Position numbers and translations under genes: made by a program. Below, one piece after another: positions 18,334 to 29,227 of a stretch of DNA of 64,000 bases. The number at the start of each line of letters is the position of its first letter. Position 1 is the stretch's first letter. The notes below the pieces were generated by a model that saw nothing but the letters and a program-made list of their open reading frames with translations, was not told where the DNA came from and made no database searches. Origin of the DNA: Archangium gephyra. GTDB lineage: Bacteria > Myxococcota > Myxococcia > Myxococcales > Myxococcaceae. Location of the stretch: assembly GCF_001027285.1 (NCBI RefSeq), contig NZ_CP011509.1, forward strand, positions 1,186,501 to 1,250,500, read 5' to 3'.

Positions 18334-18350
18334 GTGTACCGGTTGGTACA
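18334..18350. promoter_or_regulatory. GTGTACC-GGTTGGTACA dyad-like site
   Basis: GTGTACC at 18334-18340 faces GGTACA at 18345-18350, giving GTACC-GGTT-GGTAC as a 5-base palindrome. It lies about 125 bases upstream of the first gene of the four-gene sensor operon and matches the motif cluster at 9609-9670. Confidence 0.35.
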
Positions 18351-18475
18351 GCGGGGTGTCCCGGATGGTGCATGCTCCGGGAGCGGACAGGCTCCCACCC
18401 GGGGAGACAGTGTCCGGCACGGAGAATGCTACGCTCCCCGGTGCGCCTTCTCCCGGGCGTGTCGTGGAGGCATGC

Positions 18476-18940
18476 ATGCGCGGGCTCCTCATCCTCGTCC
18501 TCTCGTTGTGGGCCGCGGGCGCCACCGCCGAGGAACCGTCGCGCCGCCAGGAGCCCCGGGCCGCCATCCTCGAGGCGCTCGAGGCGCAGGCCACGCTGCC
18601 GGCGCAACTGCCCCGCTTGCCGGAGGAGGCCTCTCCGGTGGCCGAGTCGGCCCGGGACACCGCCACGCGGGGTGCTCGCCAGGACGCGGCGGCCCGTACC
18701 CGGGGTGAGGCCGCCGGGAAGGCCCGCCGCGAGGCCTCGGAGCAGGCGGCGCGAACGCCTCCCGGGCAGAGCCTGAAGGCCGCCCGTGCCGCCGCGCTGG
18801 GCGCCGCGGGAGGCGGCTCGGAGGCGCAGGACGCCGCGGGACGCTCCCGTTCCGAGCATGTGCGCAAGAACAAGGACCCCAAGCCCGACAGCCCGGGGAA
18901 CGGCCGGCCGAAGGAGCCGCAAGCGCTCCCCAGCCCGTGA
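18476..18940 (+). CDS. Small exported Ala/Arg-rich protein
   Basis: 154 residues. Signal peptide MRGLLILVLSLWAAGATA with a clear AxA cleavage site, then a low-complexity, mostly helical mature region rich in Ala, Arg and Glu (ARDTATRGARQDAAARTRGE) and a charged Pro-rich tail. GGAGG stands 6 bases before the ATG. It is the first gene of an operon with the TPR, beta-barrel and histidine kinase genes; the gap to the next is 13 bases. No family recognised; it may be periplasmic and work with the predicted outer-membrane protein. Confidence 0.6.
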   Translation: MRGLLILVLSLWAAGATAEEPSRRQEPRAAILEALEAQATLPAQLPRLPEEASPVAESARDTATRGARQDAAARTRGEAAGKARREASEQAARTPPGQSLKAARAAALGAAGGGSEAQDAAGRSRSEHVRKNKDPKPDSPGNGRPKEPQALPSP

Positions 18941-18953
18941 TAGAAAGCCTCGC

Positions 18954-19586
18954 GTGAAGCGTCTCGCGCTTTGCCTCGCCCTGCTCGGGCTCACGGCGGC
19001 CACCCCTCCGGATGCGACGCCCCACCTGCTCCAGGGTGCCCGCCACTTCCGCGAGGGCCGCTTCTCCAACGCCCTGGTGGAATTCAAGGTGGCCCAGCGT
19101 CTGGGCACCGACGGCGAGGCGGACTGGTACATCGCCGCGTCGCTGGTGAAGCTCGGCCGCGCCGAGGAGGCGCTGGAGGCCTTCTCCACGGCGCGCAAGA
19201 AGGCGCCGGACGCGCGCGACGCGCTGCTCGACTACTACCACGCGCTGGCCTGCTACGAGGCGCGCCTCTACCTGTGCGCGGACACGCTCCTGGACGCGGT
19301 GGGGGATGCCTCCGGGCCACGCATCGGCGAGCAGGTGCGCAAGCTGCGCACGGACATCTCCGCCCTCTTCCGCGCGGCGCCCACGCCGGGCTCCATCGAC
19401 TGGTACCACGCACGGGCCGCGCAGGTGCGTGCCACCGGGCGTCCGGTGCTCGCCGCGCACTACCTGGAGGAGGCGGTGCGGCTGGCCGGCAAGCGCGAGG
19501 ACCGGTACCGGCTCGCCGAGGCCCGTGCCGTGCTGGGGGCCCTGTCCGAGCGGCCCGCGCCCCTGGTGGGAGGAGACAGTCCGTGA
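18954..19586 (+). CDS. Exported TPR protein
   Basis: 210 residues, GTG start (VKRLALCLALLGLTAATPP), a short signal sequence. TPR repeats occupy the rest: LLQGARHFREGRFSNALVEF, ADWYIAASLVKLGRAEEALE, and later AAHYLEEAVRLAGKREDRY. The stop TGA overlaps the GTG of the next gene (GTGA), so translation is coupled to the TPR-barrel protein. Expected in the periplasm as an assembly or scaffold partner. The ribosome site is poor (AGAAAG), consistent with re-initiation from the upstream gene. Confidence 0.75.
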   Translation: MKRLALCLALLGLTAATPPDATPHLLQGARHFREGRFSNALVEFKVAQRLGTDGEADWYIAASLVKLGRAEEALEAFSTARKKAPDARDALLDYYHALACYEARLYLCADTLLDAVGDASGPRIGEQVRKLRTDISALFRAAPTPGSIDWYHARAAQVRATGRPVLAAHYLEEAVRLAGKREDRYRLAEARAVLGALSERPAPLVGGDSP

Positions 19587-20923
19587 ACCCGGGCCTGCTG
19601 GTGGCCGCGCTGCTCGCCGAGCCCGGCCTCTGCGGACCGGTGACACCGCTGGCCCCGCCGGACCCGGCCGCCGCCGCGCCCTACGTGGAGGTGGCCGAGG
19701 CCGAGCAGGCCGCGGGAGACACGGAGACGGCGCTCGTCGCCTGGCGCGAGGTGTTGCGCAGGGACCCGCGCAACGCCCGGGCGCGAGCGGCCCTGAAGAC
19801 GCTCTGCCGGGGCGACCTGGCCGGGGAGGAAGCGGAGGCCGCGGCGGCGTCACTGCTCTCCGGCCTCTCCCTCTTCGAGCGCGGGGAGGACGCGGCGGCG
19901 GCGGTGGCCTTTCGCGAGGCGCTCACGGAGCCGGAGCTGGTGGACACGGCCTCCTTCTTCCTCGGGGTGCTGGCCCTGCGCGAGGGACGCGCGGACGAGG
20001 CGGGCACCTTCCTCGACGCGGCGGCCACCTCCTCGGACGAGGGGCTCGCCAGACGCGCTGGGGAACTGCGCCAGCGGGCCGCGCGCGAGGGGCGGGTGTC
20101 GTTCTCGGGGCGGCTGGGGGGCGAGTACGACTCCAACGTGGACCTCGCCCCGGACGGCACGCGGCTGCAGGGGGGGAACGCGGATGGAGTGAGCACGGCG
20201 CTCGCCGAGCTGAGCGTGCGTCCCTGGGGCCAGCGGGGGCCGTACGCGCGCGTCTCCGGGAACTACCGGGGCCACCTGCGCTTCCCCGGCTTCGACCTGG
20301 CCGGAGCGGGGGGGGCACTGGGGTGGGCGCACCTGGGCCCGGCGCTGCAGGGGACGGTGGAGTACGGCCTGGATTACCTGGCGCTCGGAGGGGCGCCGTA
20401 CCTGCTCGCGCACCGGCTGCGGGGGGCCGCGCGCGTGCCGGTGGGCCCGGTGGTGCTGGAGGGCTCGGCGGCCGTGCGTCGCGAGGACTTCCTCGTCACC
20501 GCCTTCGAGGGCTACTCCGGGTGGCGCGGCACGGCGCGGCTGGACGCGGAGTGGAGCCTCACCCAGTCGCTCACCGTGTCGGCGGGCTGGTACGGCGGCC
20601 TGCTGAGGACGTACGACCTGGCGCTCGGCTTCCTCGAGCATGGCCCGCGTGCCGGACTGAGCCTGGAGCTGGGCCCCGGGCTGCGCATGCTGGGGGAGCT
20701 GGGCTACTCCCTGCGCGGCTACCAGAACTTCGACAACCCGCTGGGCGCCCGCCGCGAGGACGGCTACCTCGACGCGAGCGCGGTGTTGGAGTGGGACGTG
20801 GCGAGGCACTGGAGCGTGCAGGCCTCGGTGGGCTGGCGGGGCGCTTCCTCCAACGTCCCCGAGCTCGCCTATGGCCGCTTCACGGGCGGGCTGGCGCTGG
20901 TGTGGTCGCGGGGGTTGTTCTGA
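19583..20923 (+). CDS. TPR plus outer-membrane beta-barrel protein
   Basis: 446 residues, GTG start with GGAGGAGA upstream, overlapping the previous stop. After a short N-terminal segment (LLVAALLAEPGLC, perhaps a weak signal) come TPR repeats (AEQAAGDTETALVAWREVLR, SGLSLFERGEDAAAAV). From about residue 170 alternating amphipathic strands start with VSFSGRLGGEYDSNVDLAP and end with GRFTGGLALVWSRGLF, a C-terminal aromatic typical of outer-membrane barrels. The segment resembles the barrel domain of surface-lipoprotein assembly or BcsC-like proteins with TPRs in front. Inferred role: export or assembly at the outer membrane, linked to the kinase encoded next. Confidence 0.7.
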   Translation: MNPGLLVAALLAEPGLCGPVTPLAPPDPAAAAPYVEVAEAEQAAGDTETALVAWREVLRRDPRNARARAALKTLCRGDLAGEEAEAAAASLLSGLSLFERGEDAAAAVAFREALTEPELVDTASFFLGVLALREGRADEAGTFLDAAATSSDEGLARRAGELRQRAAREGRVSFSGRLGGEYDSNVDLAPDGTRLQGGNADGVSTALAELSVRPWGQRGPYARVSGNYRGHLRFPGFDLAGAGGALGWAHLGPALQGTVEYGLDYLALGGAPYLLAHRLRGAARVPVGPVVLEGSAAVRREDFLVTAFEGYSGWRGTARLDAEWSLTQSLTVSAGWYGGLLRTYDLALGFLEHGPRAGLSLELGPGLRMLGELGYSLRGYQNFDNPLGARREDGYLDASAVLEWDVARHWSVQASVGWRGASSNVPELAYGRFTGGLALVWSRGLF

Positions 20924-22191
20924 TGGCGCGGCTCGCTTCACGCGCCCTGGGCCCGCTGGGGCTCGCGACGCTCGGACTGGTGGGCGCGCTGGCGGCGACC
21001 CTGGCCCTCTACCGCGCGGGGAGCGCGGCGCTGGAGCAGGCGTTGGATGCGCGGCTGCGGGGCGCGGGAGCGTCCGCGGCGCTGCTGCTGACGGACGCGC
21101 CGGCCTCGGCCGAGCGGCTGGAAGCGCTGATGAAGGCCAACGCGCTGGACGGGGTGTACGTGGTGGACCGGAAGCTGGCGGTGCCGGCGGACGCCACGGG
21201 GCCGGCGCGCAGGCGGGTGGACCTGCTGCGCACGGACCCGGCGGGAGTGGAGGCGGCGCTCGCGGGAGAGACGCGGGTGGGGCCGGGCTACGCGATGGGC
21301 GAGCTGCAGGTGACGGTGGGCTACTTCCCGGTGCGCGGGAGCGGGGGGCGGGTGGAGTCGGTGTTGGTGCTGGAGGCGGGGCGGGCCTTCTCCAGTGCGA
21401 GGGATTCCCTGCGGCGCGCGGTATGGGGAGGGGTGGCGCTGTCGGCGGTGGGAGCGCTGGCGCTGGCGCTGGTGGCGGCGCGGTGGCTGCGGGACGAGCG
21501 GGCGCGGCGCGAGGCGGCGGCGAAGGCGGCGCGAGGCGAGGCGCTGACGAAGATGGCGGCGATGGCGGCGCATGAAATCCGCAACCCGCTGGGCGTCATC
21601 CGCGGCACGGTGGAGCTGATGCGCGAGCGCAGCGGGGCGAAGCTGTCGGAGCGGGACAAGGAGTCGCTGGAGGACGTGCTGGGCGAGGTGGAGCGGTTGC
21701 GCCGGCTGACGGAGGACCTGCTGGACCTGAGCGCGGACCGGCCGTTGGCGGCGCAGCGGGTGGCGCTGTCCGAGGTGCTGGAGGAGGCGGCGAGGGCCAC
21801 GGAGGCGGCGTTCCCGGGGGTGAAGGTGCGCCGGAGCTTCGCGGAGCTGCCGCCGGTGGAGGGGGACGCGGGGCGGCTGAGGCAGGTGTTCGCCAACCTC
21901 TTGCAGAACGCGGCGCAGGCGCAGGGAGAGGGCGAGGTGCGGCTGGCGGCGGAGCCGGACGGGAGCGCGGTGCGGGTGCGCGTGGAGGACGACGGGCCGG
22001 GCGTGCCGAAGGAAGTCCGGGAGCGGCTCTTCGATCTGTTCGTCACGGGCAAGGCGAACGGCACGGGCCTGGGCCTGGCGCTGTGCCGCCGGCTGGTGGA
22101 GCGGCACGGTGGCACGGTGGCGCTGGTCCCCGAGCAGCGCCAGGGCAGCACCTTCGAGGTGCGGCTGCCCGCGGCGCCTCAGGCGCGCTGA
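20923..22191 (+). CDS. Transmembrane sensor histidine kinase
   Basis: 422 residues, ATG overlapping the stop of the barrel gene (TGATG). Two membrane helices (about 10-30 and 166-188) frame a periplasmic sensor domain of about 135 residues. The kinase core has HisKA with AAHEIRNPLG (H217), N box NLLQNAAQA, G1 DDGPGVP and G2 GTGLGLAL, all intact. No HAMP domain is apparent and no receiver is encoded beside it; the nearest response regulator is the NtrC-like gene at 25956. The operon with exported, TPR and barrel proteins suggests it senses the state of that envelope assembly. Confidence 0.9.
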   Translation: MARLASRALGPLGLATLGLVGALAATLALYRAGSAALEQALDARLRGAGASAALLLTDAPASAERLEALMKANALDGVYVVDRKLAVPADATGPARRRVDLLRTDPAGVEAALAGETRVGPGYAMGELQVTVGYFPVRGSGGRVESVLVLEAGRAFSSARDSLRRAVWGGVALSAVGALALALVAARWLRDERARREAAAKAARGEALTKMAAMAAHEIRNPLGVIRGTVELMRERSGAKLSERDKESLEDVLGEVERLRRLTEDLLDLSADRPLAAQRVALSEVLEEAARATEAAFPGVKVRRSFAELPPVEGDAGRLRQVFANLLQNAAQAQGEGEVRLAAEPDGSAVRVRVEDDGPGVPKEVRERLFDLFVTGKANGTGLGLALCRRLVERHGGTVALVPEQRQGSTFEVRLPAAPQAR

Positions 22192-22234
22192 AGCCGCCCA
22201 AGCACGAGCCTGCCTCCCGGGCGCGCTTCGTACG

Positions 22235-22259
22235 AACTTGTCCAACTGTTGGACAAGTT
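22235..22259. repeat. Dyad element, copy 2 (AACTTGTCCAA-CTG-TTGGACAAGTT)
   Basis: Perfect 11-base arms around CTG. It is nested in a longer imperfect inverted repeat: CCGGGCGCG at 22218-22226 pairs with CGCGCCCGG at 22269-22277. It sits between two genes on the same strand (histidine kinase stop 22191, lipoprotein start 22342), so it could end one transcript or regulate the next. Confidence 0.8.
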
Positions 22260-22341
22260 TGTGAACAACGCGCCCGGAAGGGGCCTGGCCAGGAAGGCGT
22301 GGGAGATGACTCCCCGCTCGGCGCCGGTGGAGGATGGCGCC

Positions 22342-23775
22342 ATGGACGTGAAGACCCGGACGATGAAGGGGCACTGGCTGGCGATGTGTCTGGCCCTGCC
22401 GCTCACCGGTTGCGCGCTGGGCAGCGTGCGGCAGGTGAAGGTGGACGCGCTCGGCCGCTATGACGAGGCGCGCGGCGTGACGGTGGAGGTGAAGGGCGAG
22501 GCGCCCGATGCGGTGAAGCAGGAGCTCCAGGAGTCCTTCCAGCATGGCGTGGAGTCCCGGGCGCGCAGGCCCGCGGACGCGAGCGGAGAACCGCTGCGGC
22601 TCGAGCTGCACGTCGTGGAGGCCGTCTCACCCGAGGCCCGCTCCGCCTCGGTCTCCGAGCAGGTCGCCGAGAAGGCGCGGACGACGCTCGGGCTCACGGA
22701 GTTCGAGAAGAAGAGCGGGCGGCTGGCCCTCGAGGGCGTGCTGCTGGCGCCCCAGGGCGAGGAGCGGCTGGGCCTGGTGCGGTGGGAGTCGGCGGGAGAG
22801 CCCTCGGCGCTGGCTTCCCGCGCGGGGCGCGAGGCGGGCGAGGCGCTCGGCCGGGAGATGGACTACCGGCGCGAGGACTTCGTCACCCGGCGGGCCGCGG
22901 ACGAGCGGCTGTTCCTCACGCCCACGCCGCTCACGCTGGAGCCCGGCGAGCTGGTGTTGAGCAATGACGAGCTGCTGCTCTTCCGCCTGGGCGTGGGCCT
23001 GGGCCGGCGCGTGCAGTTCGACCTGTGGGGCGGCGGGCTTCCCATTCCGGCGGCCACGGGGGTGCCTCTCTACGCCGTGCACGCGGTGGGCGGCGCGGGA
23101 GCTGCGGGGCTCGCGGTGCTCGGGGCCTTTGACCTGGGCCTCAAGGTGAAGCTGCTCGACGAGTCGCGCTACGTGCCGGGCGTGTCTGTCTCCTATGACT
23201 TCCTCAACCTCTTCGTCGGGGCGGTGGGCGGCGGAGGCATCGTGCTGCTCGGCAAGGGCGTGGCCGCGGGCGGGGTGGCGGGAGCGGCGGGCGCCAACCT
23301 CCAGTTCAACCTCTTCAGCGTCGTGGCCGGAAAGCACTTCGGCAACTTCCAGCTCACCGCGGGCGCCTACGTGCTCGACAACCACCACTTCATTCCGCAG
23401 AACGCCGCCATCACGGTGGGCGCGGTGGGCACGGGCGGTGACGACGTGGGCGGGGGCTCGGGCTCCGAGAGCACCCCCATTCCGCGCATTCCCACGCAGC
23501 TGCAGGCCTTCGTGGGAGCGCAGTACGTGCTCGGGCCTCACAGCGAGCTCGCGGTGGAGTTCTTCCCGCGCCAGCCCTTCCGGGACTCGGTCGGCACCAC
23601 GGGGGTGCGCTGGTTGCTGGGCGCCGATGCACCGCGTGGGCCGATCGCGTTCGACCGGCTGCGCGTGCGCCTCGACCTGGCGGCGCTCTGGGTGTACCTG
23701 CCCCCGTCCGAGGGCGGGCGAGGTGGCACGCCCTTCCCGCTGCCGTGGGTGGGGCTCGGGCTCTACAAGCTCTGA
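22342..23775 (+). CDS. Putative lipoprotein, outer-membrane-associated, unknown function
   Basis: 477 residues. Start MDVKTRTMKGHW with GGAGGA 7 bases upstream; signal and lipobox LALPLTGC place the lipidated Cys near residue 25. The first 190 residues are alpha/beta with a repeated charged pattern (VEVKGEAPDAVKQELQESF). Residues about 200-477 look like a beta-strand-rich barrel or sandwich with glycine-rich hydrophobic runs (LFVGAVGGGGIVLLGKGVAA) and end in LPWVGLGLYKL, ending on an amphipathic strand. No family recognised. Probably envelope-located. Upstream dyad copy 2 could be its operator. Confidence 0.6.
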   Translation: MDVKTRTMKGHWLAMCLALPLTGCALGSVRQVKVDALGRYDEARGVTVEVKGEAPDAVKQELQESFQHGVESRARRPADASGEPLRLELHVVEAVSPEARSASVSEQVAEKARTTLGLTEFEKKSGRLALEGVLLAPQGEERLGLVRWESAGEPSALASRAGREAGEALGREMDYRREDFVTRRAADERLFLTPTPLTLEPGELVLSNDELLLFRLGVGLGRRVQFDLWGGGLPIPAATGVPLYAVHAVGGAGAAGLAVLGAFDLGLKVKLLDESRYVPGVSVSYDFLNLFVGAVGGGGIVLLGKGVAAGGVAGAAGANLQFNLFSVVAGKHFGNFQLTAGAYVLDNHHFIPQNAAITVGAVGTGGDDVGGGSGSESTPIPRIPTQLQAFVGAQYVLGPHSELAVEFFPRQPFRDSVGTTGVRWLLGADAPRGPIAFDRLRVRLDLAALWVYLPPSEGGRGGTPFPLPWVGLGLYKL

Positions 23776-23793
23776 GCCCCCGGTGCGAGCGCC

Positions 23794-24186
23794 TCAGCCG
23801 TGCTGGGGCCCGCGAGGAGCGGGGCCGGCCTGCTGAAGGGCGTGGTACTCGTCATCGGTGAAGACGCGCGAGCGGATGAGGAAGCGCACGCCCTCGGGCG
23901 CCTCCACGGAGAAGCCGCTCCCGCGTCCCTTCACCACGTCCACCGTGAGGTGGGTGTGCTGCCAGTATTCGTACTGGGAGCCGCCGATGTAGAAGGGCGT
24001 GTCCACGATGGTGCCGAGGAAGACGTCTTCCTGGCCCACCTTGAACTCGCCCCTCGGGAAGCACATGGGCGCGCTGCCGTCGCAGCACCCTCCCGACTGA
24101 TGGAACATCAGGGGGCCGTGAAGGCCTTGCAGCTTGCGCAGCAGGGCCTCGGCTTCGGGAGTGACGGCAACGCGCTCGATGCTCAT
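23794..24186 (-). CDS. DUF779 family protein (aldehyde dehydrogenase partner)
   Basis: 130 residues, MSIERVAVTPEAEALLRKL. Signature DUF779 features: HQSGGCCDGSAPMC (three conserved Cys, likely metal or redox site), FLGTIVDTPFYIGGSQYEYW and the HTHLTVDVVKGRGSGFS strand. The function is unknown, but the gene is nearly always found beside an NAD-dependent acetaldehyde or ethanol-linked aldehyde dehydrogenase, as here (21 bases downstream of it). A role in maturation or redox protection of that enzyme is inferred, not shown. Confidence 0.9.
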   Translation of the reverse strand: MSIERVAVTPEAEALLRKLQGLHGPLMFHQSGGCCDGSAPMCFPRGEFKVGQEDVFLGTIVDTPFYIGGSQYEYWQHTHLTVDVVKGRGSGFSVEAPEGVRFLIRSRVFTDDEYHALQQAGPAPRGPQHG

Positions 24187-24207
24187 CGGTGGCTCCTCGG
24201 CTCGGGC

Positions 24208-25734
<1,527 letters not shown>

Positions 25735-25955
25735 TCAAACCTCTGCGTGATTCGTGGGTTGAACTGGCAACGGCAGGGGAGAGGGCCCAGAGGATAGACA
25801 GGTGCCGCTCCGCGTCATCGCCGGAAAGGAACACGGGAACGTCCAAAAATGATCAACCGAGCGGGGCAGGGGGCACTCGGGCACCCGGTCACACCCCGGA
25901 GGTGGAGGGTGATCAGCGCTCGGGGGTGAAGGTCCTCGGACGAGTGAGGTGAAGC

Positions 25956-27311
<1,356 letters not shown>

Positions 27312-27347
27312 GCCCAGACGCAAACCCAATCACTCCATGAGCCCAAT

Positions 27348-27393
27348 CTCCCCTCGCCCTCCGGGAGAGGGACGGGGTGAGGGTGCCCGGGCC
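27348..27393 (+). repeat. CCCTCTCCC/GGGAGAGGG palindromic repeat, copy 4
   Basis: CTCCCCTCGCCCTCCGGGAG followed by AGGGACGGGGTGAGGGT. It fills the 110-base gap between the convergent response regulator and Kelch genes and could act as a bidirectional terminator. Confidence 0.8.
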
Positions 27394-27421
27394 CCGGGTT
27401 GAACCCCTGTCCGTGGGTCTG

Positions 27422-28528
27422 TCACGAACCGGAGTGCCACACTTCGGAAGAAGTCTCCGGGTCGCCAGTCCCAGTGGACCTGGACCCCCCGACCACGAGG
27501 AACACCCCCGTCCCCACCGGGGCGAGCAGATGGCCCGCGCGGCCGCACGCCAGCGAAGGCCCGGGGGACCAGGTACCGCGAGCCGGCTCCCATATCTCCA
27601 CCGAGTCCGTGGCCTGGAACGTCTCCACGAGCCCACCGGAGACGGCGGCGCGGCCATCGGGGAGCGCGGTGAGGGCGAACGAGGAGCGGGCCATGGCGAG
27701 CTCCCCCGCCGGACTCCAGCGCTCGGTGCGAGGGTCCCACACCTCGGCGGTAGCCAGGGCCGTCCCCTCGTGCCAACCGCCGACGACGAGCACCCGCCCG
27801 TCCGAGAGCGTCACACCCACGGCCTCATCCCGGGGCCGGGTCAGCGGCCCCGCCATGCGCCAGGAGCGGCCCTGGGGCTCCCAGACCTCGGTGCCCTGAT
27901 CCAACGGGGGTGCGAGGTGAACGCCCTCGATGATGGCGAAGCCGGAGCCATTGTCGCGGCCACCGGCGATGACGACACGCTCGCCGCTCACGCACACGGG
28001 TCCGGGGTGGAAGACGCGCACGGTCTGCCCGGCGGGCTCCCAGGCACTCGCGCCGGGGCGGAGCAGCTCCGCGCGAGTCCCCCGCGCCCGGTCGTTGTCG
28101 AAATCGGAGCCGAGCACCAACACCGCGCCGTCCGGGAGGACCACGGCGCTCGGATGCGCACGGCCCCACAGCAGCGAAGGCCCCTCACGAAAACGCCGGG
28201 TTTCGGGCTCCCAGAAGAGGGTGCTCGCTACCTCGGGGCTCGTGGCGTCGCGCCCGCCGATGAGCAGCGTGCGCCCATCCGGCAGTGCCACCGCGGCGTG
28301 CCCCTCCCTCGGATGGGGAAGGGGAGGGAGCTCGACCCAGCCCTGCTTCGCGGAGTCCCAGAGCACGGCGAGGGTGGACACCCGGCGCACGGCGCCGATG
28401 CCATCGCGGTGCCACTCGCCTCCGCCGGCGAAGAGCGCGCCACCGGGAACGGGTGTCAGGCTGAAGCCATCGAGCCACATGCCAGAATAGGGGAGGCGCT
28501 GGACGAGAGGGGAGGGAGGCTGAGCCAT
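27422..28528 (-). CDS. Kelch-repeat beta-propeller protein
   Basis: 368 residues with about six Kelch-type repeats: each has a double-Gly strand (LLIGGRDATSP, VVIAGGRDNG, LVVGGWHEG, AAVSGGLVE, LVVGGSRS) and a WEP or WDP strand (TEVWEPQGRSW). A single propeller is expected. No signal peptide is visible, so it is either cytoplasmic or exported another way; many myxobacterial Kelch proteins are secreted. ATG at 28528 has weak ribosome sites; an internal ATG at 28480 is possible. Ligand unknown. Confidence 0.8.
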   Translation of the reverse strand: MAQPPSPLVQRLPYSGMWLDGFSLTPVPGGALFAGGGEWHRDGIGAVRRVSTLAVLWDSAKQGWVELPPLPHPREGHAAVALPDGRTLLIGGRDATSPEVASTLFWEPETRRFREGPSLLWGRAHPSAVVLPDGAVLVLGSDFDNDRARGTRAELLRPGASAWEPAGQTVRVFHPGPVCVSGERVVIAGGRDNGSGFAIIEGVHLAPPLDQGTEVWEPQGRSWRMAGPLTRPRDEAVGVTLSDGRVLVVGGWHEGTALATAEVWDPRTERWSPAGELAMARSSFALTALPDGRAAVSGGLVETFQATDSVEIWEPARGTWSPGPSLACGRAGHLLAPVGTGVFLVVGGSRSTGTGDPETSSEVWHSGS

Positions 28529-28654
28529 CCCGGCATCGTACCCGCGTCGGAGCGCGCATGAACGATTGGACTCCAGGCGGGCGGGCAGCTCGGGCGCGGT
28601 AGGGGCCCGCGCGGGTGCCTACCGTTGGAATGCCATTCCTCCCAAGGAGCCCGC

Positions 28655-29197
28655 ATGGAGACCACGCCCCACGAACCGAAGCATCCGCGAGAACTGGTCC
28701 ACGTCCCCGTCTCGGTGAGTGATCGCAAGGGTCTGCTCGACAAGAGCGCGGCGGCCGGAATCCCCGCGATGCCCCTGCTGGGCAAGCTGCCCCTGCGCCG
28801 GCTCATCCCTCAAAACCTGCACTCGGTGCTGGACTACCAGGGAGCGTTGACGGTGGCGGGGGTGGGGTTGCTGTCCGGCCCGGGAGCGTTCCGGACCGCG
28901 AGCCTGGTGCTGGGGGGCTCGGGCCTGGGCGTGTCGCTGCTCACCGACTACCGGCTGAGTCTCTTCAAGCTCATCCCCATCGAGGTGCACGAGGCCATCG
29001 ACTACGTGTGGAGCTTGGGCGTCATCGCCGCGCCCTTCCTCCTGGGCGGCGCGCGGCGGAGCCGGTGGGCCACCTGGGTGAACGTCCTCGTGGGCGCCAG
29101 CACCATCGTCGCCTCGCTCTTCACCGACTACCGGGCGCAGCGGGGCGTGCAATGGGTCCAGGGCCAGCCGACGGACCTGGGCCCCGTGGGCGGCTGA
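28655..29197 (+). CDS. Multi-pass membrane protein of unknown function
   Basis: 180 residues; ATG at 28655 has AAGGAG 6 bases upstream. After a soluble N-terminus (METTPHEPKHPRELVHVPVS) there are four predicted helices: GALTVAGVGLLSGPGAFRTA, TASLVLGGSGLGVSLL, AIDYVWSLGVIAAPFLLGGA and ATWVNVLVGASTIVASLF. The pair NLHSVLDY and HEAIDYVW suggests an internal duplication of a two-helix unit, as in SPW-repeat proteins. Converges on the flavoprotein gene. Confidence 0.65.
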   Translation: METTPHEPKHPRELVHVPVSVSDRKGLLDKSAAAGIPAMPLLGKLPLRRLIPQNLHSVLDYQGALTVAGVGLLSGPGAFRTASLVLGGSGLGVSLLTDYRLSLFKLIPIEVHEAIDYVWSLGVIAAPFLLGGARRSRWATWVNVLVGASTIVASLFTDYRAQRGVQWVQGQPTDLGPVGG

Positions 29198-29227
29198 CAC
29201 CCACCCGCCACCTGCCGGGCTCGCGCT

